This document shows positions 23,711 through 33,294 of a stretch of 64,000 nt of DNA, one piece after another. The notes under the pieces are model-generated. The model saw only the letters and a program-made list of their open reading frames with translations. It was not told the DNA's origin and searched no databases. The stretch is from positions 123,827-187,826 of the forward strand of contig MU867088.1 of the NCBI GenBank assembly GCA_033725935.1. The letters run 5' to 3'. Numbering within the stretch: position 1 is the stretch's first letter; the number at the start of each line of letters is the position of its first letter. The position numbers and the translations under genes were made by a program. Source of the stretch: Cladorrhinum sp. PSN259 (lineage: Eukaryota; Ascomycota; Sordariomycetes; Sordariales; Podosporaceae).

Positions 23711-24679
23711 TTAGGTTTGGCAAGTTTTGCATTGGCAAGACTGGGTCGTTTGCGAGGGGATGCGGTAGGGATCAAGCCCTGGGAGGGAGAGCACCTCCAG
23801 GTTTGGCGCGAGGTTGAAGAATGGGACGATGCATTCGAGGCTGGGTCGGTCCAGGAGACGCCCGGAGAACTTGACGCCGGTGGAGAGTGAGCGGACTTGG
23901 ATGGCGAACATCTTTAGGGCCGAGAGCGGTTTTCCCGCTTGAGTGACGAACTCGTAATTGTTGTTGTAAGGAGCACAGGCGACGTTGCCAAAGCAAGGGA
24001 GGGAGAGCTGCTCGAGTTTTGGGCACAGGGTGATGAGGATGCTGAACCCCAGAGTGCGGTGGAGGCGCATCATTCCACCCAGGGATGATGATGATGACGA
24101 ATTCGGGAAGGGCGAGTTTGTTGAGGACTCGTAGTAGGTTGTTACCTCTGGCGGATATTGGATTTGGATCTGGTCGAAAATGGCCGCGTGGAGGTTCCAT
24201 GGGATGGCGAGCGGGTGTTGCAGGGGGAGGAAGTCCATATCGAGGTCGCTTGCTATGTCGCGTAAATTGCCGCCTTGGTAAGCGACATGTCTGATATCAG
24301 GTTTGCAATACTTGCGGATGGAGAGGAGATGTTGCTCGCGGATGCAATAGTCGGTCCCGACGAGGCGCTTGACGTGTTGGGCAAGGTCCGGGCGTTGGAT
24401 GAGGGTTCGGGCGAGAAGCCACCAGGTGGTGAGGAAGTGAGGGGATACAGCGTGATAGAGATGCCGTGCTGCTGACTTGTTGATAGCCCGCGATGTTAGG
24501 CAGAGGGAGGAGAGGTCTCGTTGCTTGGCCCGGATCTCTTGGCTGATGCGACCCGGGGGATTTCCCGTGATGGAGAAAACATTCCATATGCCTTTCGAGT
24601 CTTGGTTGCAGTACTGGCAAAAGTTTGCCAGGATCATGTCGATGATCTCGATTGGGAGCTTTGTTGTGAGGTAGTCCAT
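23711..24679 (-). CDS. F-box-like / LRR-type protein, 3' end probably frameshifted (322 aa)
   Basis: ATG 24679 (MDYLTTKLPIEIIDMILANF) starts a typical fungal F-box-like helix (LPxEIxDxIL), followed by LSSLCLTSRAINKSAARHLYH, the usual second part of such F-boxes. The rest has leucine-rich strands (LEQLSLPCF, NLEVLSLPGL) and a poly-Ser loop. F-box proteins link targets to SCF ubiquitin ligases; the target is unknown. The frame stops at 23711 after SCQCKTC, but a different frame over the same bases continues with QNLPNLTILYLTGLGGR down to 23535. That looks like the next leucine-rich strand, so a one-base indel near 23735-23750 is likely. No intron with correct phase was found to explain it. Confidence 0.65.
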   Translation of the reverse strand: MDYLTTKLPIEIIDMILANFCQYCNQDSKGIWNVFSITGNPPGRISQEIRAKQRDLSSLCLTSRAINKSAARHLYHAVSPHFLTTWWLLARTLIQRPDLAQHVKRLVGTDYCIREQHLLSIRKYCKPDIRHVAYQGGNLRDIASDLDMDFLPLQHPLAIPWNLHAAIFDQIQIQYPPEVTTYYESSTNSPFPNSSSSSSLGGMMRLHRTLGFSILITLCPKLEQLSLPCFGNVACAPYNNNYEFVTQAGKPLSALKMFAIQVRSLSTGVKFSGRLLDRPSLECIVPFFNLAPNLEVLSLPGLDPYRIPSQTTQSCQCKTCQT

Positions 24680-25094
24680 TGTTTCAGGCTCTGACAACGG
24701 ATGAAGCGTAGGGATGAGTGGTGTGACGAGATTGAAAGAAAGGATTAGGACAAATTGAAACTTGTATAGAATTTAAAGGTTTGTGAAAGTTTGTTATCAA
24801 GGTTTTTGAAATGAGCTTCTCACAAAAGTTAAAGCTTTGTGAGAATTAGTTATCAAGGTTCGTGGCACGAGCTTCTCACAAACCTTGACGCCCGTAGCCA
24901 CCAACTTACCACACAACAACACCTCGCACAATCAAAACATAAACGGAAAGATTCACAGAAACTGCATATGACCACTAAAATAAGCTAAAAATTAACCAAA
25001 GAAAATAACTCCCCCCCAAAAAAAACAATTCTTCCCAAACCCAAAACTCAAAGTAAACAAACCCCCCTTTTTATTCCAGTGTCCACCACATCAA
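24680..25094. other. Promoter side of the F-box-like gene
   Basis: Contains the duplicated palindromic unit at 24780-24882; the right part is A-rich 3' sequence of the gene at 25095. No gene. Confidence 0.5.
24780..24882. repeat. Two direct repeats with internal inverted ends, upstream of the F-box-like gene
   Basis: Copy 1 (24780-24826) and copy 2 (24837-24882) both read TTTGTGA...GTTATCAAGGTT...GAGCTTCTCACAAA. Each copy begins with TTTGTGA and ends with its complement TCACAAA, so each could form a hairpin or bind a dimeric regulator. They lie about 100-200 bp upstream of the start codon. Confidence 0.75.
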
Positions 25095-25288
25095 TCACCA
25101 CTCTTCCTCCTCATCCTCCGGCATATCCTCAACGGTAGGCTGGTAACACCCACCGCGCTTTCTTTTCTTATTCTTCTCCTCCCTTCCTTCTCGCGCTGAC
25201 AAACCGTGGCCGCTACTACTAATCATCATCTTCTTCTTCTCCCTTTCTTCTCCCGCAGACATCCTCTCTTTGCCTTTTTCTCCCACTT

Positions 25289-25320
<32 letters not shown>

Positions 25321-25999
25321 ATGCCCTTGCTTTTTTTCCTCCTGCCGTTCCTCTTCTTCTTCTCATTCCCCACGGCGGCGCGCTGTAGGAGGATATCAAC
25401 TTTCTCGCAGTCTTGCTCGGGCTTTGTGCTACTACCGTGACTTCCCACTGGGTCTAAATTGATGTTTTGCATGGGACTGAGGTAGTCTTCCATGTACCCC
25501 AATGGAGGGATGTACTGCGGCGGCGGCTTTGTGAGGGTGTCGTACTCGCCTATTGTCATTACCGTCGGGGAGAGGCGCTGAGCGGATAGGTAGGTTGAGA
25601 GGGCGCTGGGGGTGTGGTTGTTGCTTGGTTGGGGCGGTTGATGGGAAGGGGGAAAGGAAGAGCTTGAAGGGGAAAAATGATGGGCTGAATAAGGAGTGGC
25701 ATGGTATTGGTGTTCTTGGTAATGGTCATTGGCTGGCATGTGATGTGTGGGCTTGTGGCGGTAATGCCTGGACTCAGAGGATGAAGAATGGGGGGCTTGA
25801 GACTCTATAGATGCAAGTTAGGATATATTGTAAAAGCGACGAACAGAAAAGGCATACCGTAGCGTCTTTCGGTACATGATAAACACCGAGTGTGCCCGCA
25901 TGCAACGAGATATTGTATTTGCCCTTGACCGGGCACTTGACCAGAACAGTGGTTGCCGTCTGGATTCTGGACTCTACAGTTGCAGCACATCCACGACAT
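25095..25999 (-). CDS. Cys/His module fused to a long disordered tail (283 aa), family member 1
   Basis: Exon 1 is 25858-25999 and exon 2 is 25095-25804; the 53-nt intron is GTATGC..ATAG and joins CTERRY-ESQAPHSS in frame. The first 47 residues are the core shared with the small proteins downstream: W-M-C-C-N-C, then N...HC, then ACGHTRCLSC (W-x-C-x2-C...N...C...C-x-H-x-R-C-x2-C). It lacks the N-terminal MC..CGH half seen in the others. The remaining 235 residues are disordered: His/Ser/Pro-rich, a poly-Ser run, Lys/Arg-rich patches resembling nuclear signals (KKKRNGRRKKSK) and an acidic end (EDMPEDEEEEW). Probably zinc binding. Function unknown. Confidence 0.7.
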
Positions 26000-26378
26000 T
26001 GCGAGGAAGGACTTGAAATCAACTTGATCAAGAAAAGGAATGAGAGCTCGTATTTGAGAACAACAAAAAGCAAACAACACAATCACAGAAAATGCAACGC
26101 AATGATCGGAGAAATAACACTTATATAGTTCCAAGTAATGGATAGACACAGGAAAACTTCTGTCACTTCCCGAGTCATGTTAGAGTTCTTGTGCCACCTC
26201 AACCCAGAAACCGGAAAGGCGGCGAAAAGAGCTGATAATATATATTGAATAACTAATCAAGACTTTTTTTTCTTCCCGAGAGTCAAAAAAATAATAAAAC
26301 CTCGGATATGCTCCAAACCCAACCACCTGTTTTGTCTTGGAAACAAAAAAAAAAAAAAGCCGACTTAAAACAAATGTC
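26000..26378. other. Short intergenic spacer
   Basis: Promoter side of the gene at 25999 and 3' side of the next gene. Poly-A at 26341-26358. Nothing else seen. Confidence 0.5.
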
Positions 26379-26751
26379 TTAAAGATAGTCTTTAATTCTA
26401 TACGACTCGTCGGGGATAGCTGCTTGCATTTGTCTTAATATTACCCGAGCATTAAAAAGACACACAAACACTCGGGAGAAAAGAGAGACAATACCAATAC
26501 TTACTCTCCCTAGATTGTTTACAAGTCTTGCAGCAGGGTTTCGTCCTGTGTGCGCAGTCTGGATTGCTGCAGGTTCCTTTGTCGTATTTCCGACGGCATC
26601 CGCAGCACTTGAAGCTTTTCCCTTGGTAGTAGCAGAAACGGAGCGGGCAAGCCCCGAATCGGTCGAGGATGGCTGGACTGGGCGCTGGGAGGTGTCTTGC
26701 TTCTGCGCATCCACAGGTGTAAACAACTTGGACGTGAACTAGTTGTGACAT
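26379..26751 (-). CDS. Small Cys-rich protein (95 aa), distant relative of the family
   Basis: Exon 1 is 26505-26751 and exon 2 is 26379-26419; the 85-nt intron is GTAAGT..GCAG and the spliced frame ends in IPDESYRIKDYL. It contains YTCGC, GACPLRFCYY, F-K-C-C-G-C, GTCSNPDCAHR and PCCKTC: twelve Cys in 95 residues. The F-K-C-C-G-C...C...C-A-H-R...C-C-K-T-C order parallels the W-x-C-x2-C...C-x-H-x-R-C-x2-C core of its neighbours, but the Trp is Phe and the spacing differs. No signal peptide. Zinc binding is inferred; function unknown. Confidence 0.6.
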
Positions 26752-27249
26752 TTTTGGGGGGGCATCGACTCTGAGGAGGAGATTCTGGAAGGGAAGAGGT
26801 GATGCCGGTAGATCATAAAAACTCAGGTCACGCTGTTTATTTGGACGTGGTGGAGCTATTATTTATTGGACAGTTAAAGAAACACCAAAAGTGATACATG
26901 TACACCGTCTCTCATGGAATAAGCACGCATAACTGGTGATATCAGTTTATTTGTCAGTGGGCTTGTGCATTGATGGCCTAGTGCCATGTGATGCTCAAGT
27001 TATGACAACCATCTTTTATTACTAATTGCCTCATGTCACGAAGGATGCCTCGTCACTGTAATACCTAAAGTAGGAAGATCCGAGGAGTAACCAGGCTCTT
27101 TTGTGAGATCTCAAGTAACGCCGAGAAATTATCTCCATTGGAGACCAACTGATGCTCTGCGTTATATTTCTATTGTATCGCCACAGGAAAGCTCCCGCAG
27201 CACCACCTCTGGTACGCCTCGGAGTCAGAGTCACCGCGTCACAGCTTGC
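26752..27249. other. Intergenic spacer
   Basis: No gene or repeat recognised; promoter side of the 26751 gene. Confidence 0.5.
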
Positions 27250-27606
27250 TTAATATTGTCCGTCCGTGCAACTAGAGCACCTCAGATGATTGCATCGTTT
27301 TTTAACCATCTTGTTGAGCTCCCAGTCCCACATCATTTCCTTGTAAGGCTCCCTGACGCACCAACTGGTAGAGTAATTCTTGTGGCCGCATACACAACAA
27401 GTCCAACTGCTAATCTTGGGTTCCACCCAGGAGCACGTAGTTTCAAGACACTCTTCCTCGTGCTTCAACGCGGCGCTTTCAATGAGGGTGATGTTGTCAC
27501 AGGGCTTCCAACGGCCGTCGGCGAGCGTGGTGTGGTTGCGGCAAGGGACGAGCACCTTGTAACCGCTGTGGCCGCATCTGTATTCTGCTTTTTGCACGTG
27601 GCACAT
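27250..27606 (-). CDS. Small Cys/His-rich family protein (118 aa), member 3
   Basis: Single exon, start MCHVQKAEYRCGHSGYK. It has the full family architecture: MC...Y-x-C-G-H at the N-terminus, then a central C-x4-C-S-W-V-E-P, then W-T-C-C-V-C...N...C, and finally K-R-C-N-H-L-R-C-S-S-C near the end. The W-x-C-x2-C...N part resembles a RanBP2-type zinc finger; the final C-x-H-x-R-C-x2-C could supply further zinc ligands. A TATA-like TATTTATA at about 27691 lies some 85 bp upstream. It is part of a same-strand run of five related genes with roughly 0.3-0.6 kb spacing. Function unknown. Confidence 0.75.
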   Translation of the reverse strand: MCHVQKAEYRCGHSGYKVLVPCRNHTTLADGRWKPCDNITLIESAALKHEEECLETTCSWVEPKISSWTCCVCGHKNYSTSWCVREPYKEMMWDWELNKMVKKRCNHLRCSSCTDGQY

Positions 27607-28165
27607 TTCCGTTTCAGTTGATTATCAGGACTGTTAGAATATTATGATTATATGACGAGAATTTCGGAGCGAGCAATTGTTTTGTACGGGTATTTATACC
27701 TCTCTTGGGATGTGGCACTGAGCGAGCAGACTCCAAGACACGTCAGTTCTTGTATAATGACTCAAACTCAGCGATGAGGGTAATCACTCGACAGGTAATG
27801 CAACAAACTAGCAACTCTGAACCGTGTGGCCACACACCGAAAATAAGTCAATATCAGGATATGTATTTCAGACCTGAGCGAGAGCCAGCCAAGTTGAAAA
27901 TAAGTCGAAAAGACTTGCCACACTCCTACATACTCCTGAAAGGCCATTGTTTACATCACCCCTGAAACCCCTGAGCGCACCCCTTCACAAACTTCTCTCC
28001 AGTAACGTCACAACTCACGAACAAGCAAAAGCCTTTTCTCAATAAACCCTCAAAACAAACCGGTCTAATACATCCAATCAAGTTATTTTAAAAATAACAA
28101 GCCAACATGATAACCCTCGGTGTATTTCTGCCTAGATTGATAATTGATTGTCATCCACCACCTAA
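27607..28165. other. Intergenic spacer
   Basis: Promoter of the 27606 gene, with TATTTATA near 27691. No gene seen. Confidence 0.5.
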
Positions 28166-28495
28166 TTACACTCCCTCACAATCCTCACATCTCGTATGCC
28201 TACACCGCCGATCATATTTTCTAACCCCCTTGACAGGCGGAAACAGAAAAAAGTCGCAGTGCGTGTCAAATTTGCCATTGACAAAGTCGCAGATGCAGCA
28301 GACCCATTTGGTGTCTGGGCGCGTCCACGCGCACTCGTCGTCGTGGCATTTCTCGTGGTCGTACCGGGTGACGATGTTCTGGCTCAGGCAGCGGAGGTTA
28401 CAGAGTCCCCCGTCCTTCTGTCTGGTTCTCGTCGTGCGGGTTTTGGTGTCTTCCTTGTGGCCGCAGCCGAAGCGGGTGATGTGGTGGTTGCACAT
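28166..28495 (-). CDS. Small Cys/His-rich family protein (109 aa), member 4
   Basis: Single exon, start MCNHHITRFGCGHKED. Same order of motifs: MC...F-x-C-G-H, a central D-E-C-A-W-T-R-P, W-V-C-C-I-C...N, then R-R-C-R-H-T-R-C-E-D-C. A Thr/Arg/Lys-rich insert (TKTRTTRTRQK) distinguishes it from its neighbours. A TATATAAT element lies near 28669. No signal peptide or membrane segment, so intracellular. Function unknown; the strict conservation of Cys, His, Trp and Pro against divergent remaining residues suggests a conserved fold. Confidence 0.75.
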   Translation of the reverse strand: MCNHHITRFGCGHKEDTKTRTTRTRQKDGGLCNLRCLSQNIVTRYDHEKCHDDECAWTRPDTKWVCCICDFVNGKFDTHCDFFLFPPVKGVRKYDRRCRHTRCEDCEGV

Positions 28496-28797
28496 GTTGG
28501 ACTTTTATGGCAAATGAGGATGGTGAGAGTATGCTAGTTGGTTAGTTGGTTGGTTTGGTGAAAGTGTAAGAGAGGTAGAGTGTAAGAGAGTTATAGTGGC
28601 AGTGCAGGAGTTGATTATTGTATGATAATAACAAGGAAGTTTGTATCTAGGTAAATATGAGTGATGATATATAATTCACTTTTCCAGAGGCAGTGGTACC
28701 CTCAGTCATAATAGTTGGGTTTCTGACTGCCGGATATTCCCACAGAAACACAAAGAGTCATGAAATGAGCTCCTTATCTATGCACCAACTAATTTAT
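28496..28797. other. Short intergenic spacer
   Basis: Promoter of the 28495 gene. Nothing else seen. Confidence 0.5.
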
Positions 28798-29094
28798 TTA
28801 CTCCGTCACCGTAAAGCACCAGTCGCACCTCGAATGCTTACACTTTATATTCACCCTTCCGGGACAGAAACACACGTCTGCCCCATTCAAGTTCCCGCAC
28901 AGACTGCACCACCACTTGCCCGTGGGCTTTTCCCAGCTACACCCCGGCTCGTGCGTGCATTTTCTGTCGTAGTAGTTATCATACGTGATTGGATTCTTTT
29001 TATCTGGGCAGTTGTTGCTGCCGTCGTCTGCGCAGTACCTTTCGTGTTGGTAGTAGTGGCCGCAGGCGTACCAGTCTGTTACGTCTACACACAT
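28798..29094 (-). CDS. Small Cys/His-rich family protein (98 aa), member 5
   Basis: Single exon, start MCVDVTDWYACGHYYQ. Motifs: MC...VTD-x-Y-A-C-G-H, P-G-C-S-W-E-K-P, W-W-C-S-L-C...N, C-F-C, and K-C-K-H-S-R-C-D-W-C near the end. It is the closest relative in the window of the gene at 41005-41289 (shared MCxxVTDxYACGH, CxWxKPxGxWxC, CFC and CxHxRC). The two also share homologous upstream sequence, so they are a recent duplicate pair. A TATA-like TTTTATACTTG lies near 29185, about 90 bp upstream. Function unknown. Confidence 0.78.
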   Translation of the reverse strand: MCVDVTDWYACGHYYQHERYCADDGSNNCPDKKNPITYDNYYDRKCTHEPGCSWEKPTGKWWCSLCGNLNGADVCFCPGRVNIKCKHSRCDWCFTVTE

Positions 29095-29282
29095 GGTGAT
29101 ATGAGTATTGTTAGTAGCTGAGGATCGTAGTAGAAGGTTGAGAAATGTGGAAAAACTGGGGGTGATGTGGTTTGTTCTTTTTTTTATACTTGGTAGTAAT
29201 AATTAGTAAAGGGCCTGGCCTGGGGGCTTCTGTCTTTCTCAAGAACAAAACATGCATGAGGATGCTGTTTTCTGACAAGTAC

Positions 29283-29448
29283 CAATATTTATATCTCGAC
29301 AGAGAAAGTGTCACAATAACCTACTATCTATAAATGATTTGTTGTAAACTCGTATAACAACCTACTACCTATAATGATTTTTGTTGTAAAGTCGTACGTG
29401 AATATTGACTCGAAGAATTTATTACTCATATGTATCACAGAAGAAAAA
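29283..29448. promoter_or_regulatory. Upstream block homologous to 41429-41545
   Basis: The stretch from TATTTATA..AGAAAGTGTCACA to GTGAATATTGACTCGA..TTATTACTCA..AGAAGAAA matches, with indels, the block upstream of the paralogous gene at 41289. Both lie 200-350 bp upstream of the start, in the same orientation. It may be a conserved promoter part or simply the remains of the duplicated segment. Confidence 0.7.
29313..29394. repeat. Tandem duplication, about 41 bp x 2
   Basis: AACCTACTAtCTATAAATGATTTGTTGTAAA and AACCTACTAcCTATAATGATTTTTGTTGTAAA follow each other. The homologous block at 41 kb has only one degenerate equivalent. Confidence 0.8.
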
Positions 29449-29516
29449 CAACAGTAAGTTGAGCGTGTAGTACGGCATTTCTCAGTATGAGGTAAACTAC
29501 ACACGTAATATAGGAG

Positions 29517-29918
29517 CTAGCCAGAACCTCCTTCTTTTACGGATCTTTCTGTAGAATTCAGACTATGAGGCATCCAGTCGGGTACGCTGACTAGATGCCA
29601 CAGGGGCCCTTGAACCCATTTTTTCCCCCAACACAGATGTTCAAGCCGCATTCTGTAGTTTTCCGGTGCGTATTGAAAGGAGCTAATAGCCGGGCCGTCG
29701 TATAACCACTTCGGTCCATACCGGCCGTCACACCTCATTCCTTCCGTTCCCTGGCCACCAGACAGTAGTTCATTACTGCTGTGGCCACCCACAGGCTCTA
29801 TATTATAGGCCTTTTGGGTGTGACGCAGCTCAATATTCTTAAGTATTATCAAGTTCGAAACGACGAATCTAGGTATTTCGGCGTCTTCGGTAGCCAGATT
29901 AGTAGAAATAAAACAGTA
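29517..29918 (-). pseudogene. Possible gene remnant or isolated exon
   Basis: Open for about 133 codons on the minus strand, but with no ATG before the middle of the frame (first Met in GMRCDGRYG). It contains DAEIPRFVVSN, RYGPKWLYDGPAISSFQYAPENY and LWHLVSVPDWMP, which look protein-like rather than random (aromatic/Pro-rich, amphipathic). An intron acceptor (tttctactaatctggctaccgaag) lies at the open end, so it may be the last exon of a gene whose start I could not find, or a decayed copy. No family recognised. Confidence 0.35.
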
Positions 29919-30289
29919 TTAATTAGTCAAAATGCAATATTGTAGGGATTCTTTGGCAAAATATCTGGAAAGCAGGATTTTAGCTGGGAAATTCTACTTA
30001 ATTAGATTAATGGGGATAAACGAAAAATCAGCATATGGACGCACAGGTATTTTTCGGGAAAGTGGCAATAGGTATGCTTAGTTTGCAATCGCATGTCTCT
30101 CTTGTTGGAGTGGCAATGGCGCAAGCCAATCGGAATCCGGTTACATCCCAATCTGGGTGTGTGTCAGGCACCACCAAACCATGCCCATTCAACTGCCCCC
30201 CACCAACTCCTCGACATCAGTGGTTCCCTAACCAAAACGCGATCATCGCTCTGTTTTCTCCCCTGCGACAATATCTTCTGCACTTTACC

Positions 30290-33200
30290 ATGTCGCCTTA
30301 CATCCCGTTGCCGAAGGGCTGCGTGCGGCTGCTTCGACTCTTGCCGCCTTCGGGCGACAACTCCCGCATAGAATGCCAGCTTATCACCTGCTCTCTGCTG
30401 GATTCGACAAGAACACATTCCTACGAAGCCCTATCGTACTTTTGGGGACTGGAGAAGAGCAAAGAGCCTATTTGGATAGATGGTCATCAGTTCTCTGTGG
30501 GGGCAAACCTTTACTCAGCACTCTCACATCTTCGTGACCGTTTTGTGGAAAGGATCCTGTGGGTGGATGCAATCTGTATCAACCAGGAGGACAAAACAGG
30601 CGAAAAGGAACAGCAGGTTCAGTCCATGGCCAAGATCTATTCCAGAGCAAGCCAAGTGATTGTTTGGCTTGGGCAGGCGACCAGCGACAGCGACCAAGCA
30701 CTTGAAGCGATGCGCGCTGCTGCCGAGGAAGAGCAGGGTACAAATCCCTCACTGAATGAAACATGCAAGCAAGCGATCATCACTCTGCTTGAAAGGGAAT
30801 GGTTTCAACGTATATGGGTAAGTAACAGAATCTCAACAGTAATGGCAGGGCGGTATTAACAAAGTTGCTTCAGGTTCTCCAAGAGGTTGCTGCAGCTCGA
30901 CATGTCCTGATCAGATGTGGCTTCACAGAAATCGACGGATATGCATTCTGCTTAGGCTTAAGCGCGCTGAGACCATTCGATATGCGACCAGACCTGCAAG
31001 CCTTGATCCCTCCGGTAGCTTACCTCATAAGAGGCGCGATCTTCCGGCGCAGGCACAGAGGAAATGAGGTTAGCCAGTCAGACAGGTTTTCTTTAAAAAT
31101 CCGCCCCTTGAGTGAACTGGTGGATATGTACCATACCCGCAAAGCTAGTATCCCTCTCGATAAGGTGTACGCCTTGATTGGCATGAGCTCGGACGATCCC
31201 GACGCAGCAGGGCTCCAAGCCAACTATAAGATTTCATGGAAAGATCTCTTTCGGAAGCTTATCTGCTTCTCCCTGTCCAACCAAATGACTGTCAGCACAT
31301 GGGACGATGAAGAGGTAGCGGTGATTGAAGCCAAAGGTTACGTTCTTGGCGAAGTATCCTCGACTGGAAAGGATGCCATTCGACGTGATAAACAGTATAT
31401 TAATATTACCTGGAAAGATGCAACGAGCTCTCGCTTTACCTTGGAGGCCTCAGCAAAGGCTGTCAAAGAGGGTGATATCATCTGCCTTCTACAAGGAGCA
31501 TCAAGGCCTACAATAGTCAGGCTATGCGGCAGCTTCTCGAGCATTATTATCACTACGGTACCTCTGACTGACAATCTACGAAAGCTGTCAGCTTCAGTAA
31601 TGACCTTTCCAACTGATTTCTTGCTTATCTGGGACTGGGATGAACCGCGAAGAATGCTGCAAGGTGGAGGAGCCTATGAAAAGATAATAAGCGGTCGAAA
31701 AGTTCCTAGATGTTCAGTGGCAGAGTGCCAGTGCTTATATGGTCTGGAAAAAGCGACCAGGTTATGGAATTTCGGGCTGTTGCTAAATCGGATAGAGAGA
31801 TACGAAGAGGCGGTAAAGAACTTCCGAGAAGCTGTGGAGCTTTATGGAATTAGAGAACGATTCAGGAGCGTCGATAAAACTTACCAGGGCCATAGCCCTT
31901 GGAGAGAGGTGGATGAAGAAGTGCTGAGGATAATGGATGATCTACTGATCGACGACAAGAGTGCCAACATCCAGGCAAGGTATAAGGAGCACAATCAGAC
32001 GCCACTATCGTGGGCTGCTGAGATGGGCTACGAGGCGGTCGTACAGCTCTTAATCAACAAGGGTGCCCGTATTGAGGCGAAGGATAACGATAGCCGGACA
32101 CCACTGTCGTGGGCAGCCGAGAAGGGCCACGAGGCGGTTATGCGGCTTTTGATCGACAATGGTGCCAGTGCCGCGACGAAGGATAATAGGGGCCGAACGC
32201 CACTGTTGTGGGCTGCCACGAATGGCCATGAGGCGGCCGTACGGCTGTTAATCGGCAAGGGTGCCAGTGTTAAGGTGAAGGATAATAACTGCTATACGCC
32301 GCTGCTGTGGGCTGTCGTGAACCGCCACGAGACGGTTATACGGCTCTTAATTGATAAGGGTGCCAGTGCCAAGACGAAGGATAATAGGGGCCGGACGCCG
32401 CTACTGTGGGCCGCTATGAATGGCCTTGAGGCAGTTATACAGCTGTTGATCGATAAGGGTGCTGGTATAGAGACAAAGGATAACAAAGGCCAGACGCCGC
32501 TATCGTCGGCCGCTGAGAACGGCCACGAGGCGGTGATACAGCTGTTGATCGATAAGGGTGCTGGCATGGAGACAAAGGATAACAGGGGCCGGACGCCGCT
32601 GCTGTGGGCTGCTGAGATGGGTCATGAGGCCGTCCTGAGGCTATTAATCAAGAAGGGCGCTAATATTGAGCCGAAGGATAATAGAGGCCGGACGCCGTTG
32701 TGGTGGGCTGCTGCGAAGGGTTACAAGCTAATTGTAAGGCTGTTAATCGACAACGGCGCTAGTATCGAGGCAAAGGATAGTAAAGGTCGGACGCCAATAT
32801 CGCAGGCCGCCGAGAACGGCTACGAAGAGGTTATACAGCTGTTAATTCAGAATCGAGCTAGTTTTGAGATCAAAGATACGTACGGCCAGACGCCACTATC
32901 GCGGGCCGCCGAGAAGGGTCACTATGCAGTTGTACAGCTTTTGATCGAAAAGGGTGCCAACGTCGAAACGGAGGATCACAAGAGCTGGACGCCGCTGCTG
33001 TGGGCCATTAAGAAAGGCCGCAAGGAAGTTGTACGGCTTTTGATCGAGAAGGGTGCTAGTCACGAGGCAGCCGTACACTTCTTCATTACGAAGGGGAGTC
33101 ATGTTCAAGCAAAGGATAATGACGGCACTCTGTACCAAGCAGTAGCAAAGCATAGGCTAGAACTCGATAAGGGGAGGAAGTTCAGCTGTGAGAGCTGCAG

Positions 33201-33294
33201 GCTGCAGCAAAGAAGTATTAGCTGCAATACTACACGGACTGCACGGCCGCACAGACCATGTTGTTACGTGACCCCATGTCATGGGGATATATAA
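30290..33294 (+). CDS. HET-domain protein with C-terminal ankyrin repeats (982 aa)
   Basis: HET proteins act in heterokaryon incompatibility and fungal programmed cell death; their expression after non-self recognition is usually lethal. Exon 1 is 30290-30817 and exon 2 is 30874-33294; the 56-nt intron is GTAAGT..TCAG and joins FQRIW-VLQEVAAARHV, a hallmark of the family. The HET domain covers about residues 45-185: YEALSYFWG, ILWVDAICINQED, QVQSMAKIYSRASQVIVWLG. A family-typical middle follows (IPLDKVYALIGMSSDD). From about residue 550 there are eleven full ankyrin repeats, nearly uniform at 33 aa (TPLxWAAExGHEAVxxLLIxxGAxxxxKDNxGR), and a partial twelfth. No frameshift was seen, so it should be functional. 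It neighbours an NLR and a HeLo effector. Confidence 0.9.

Larger units (their letters stand above)
29095..30289. other. Intergenic, holds a tandem duplication, a shared upstream block and a gene relic
   Basis: Between the last Cys/His gene of the array and the HET gene. See the separate entries for 29283-29448, 29313-29394 and 29517-29918. Confidence 0.5.
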
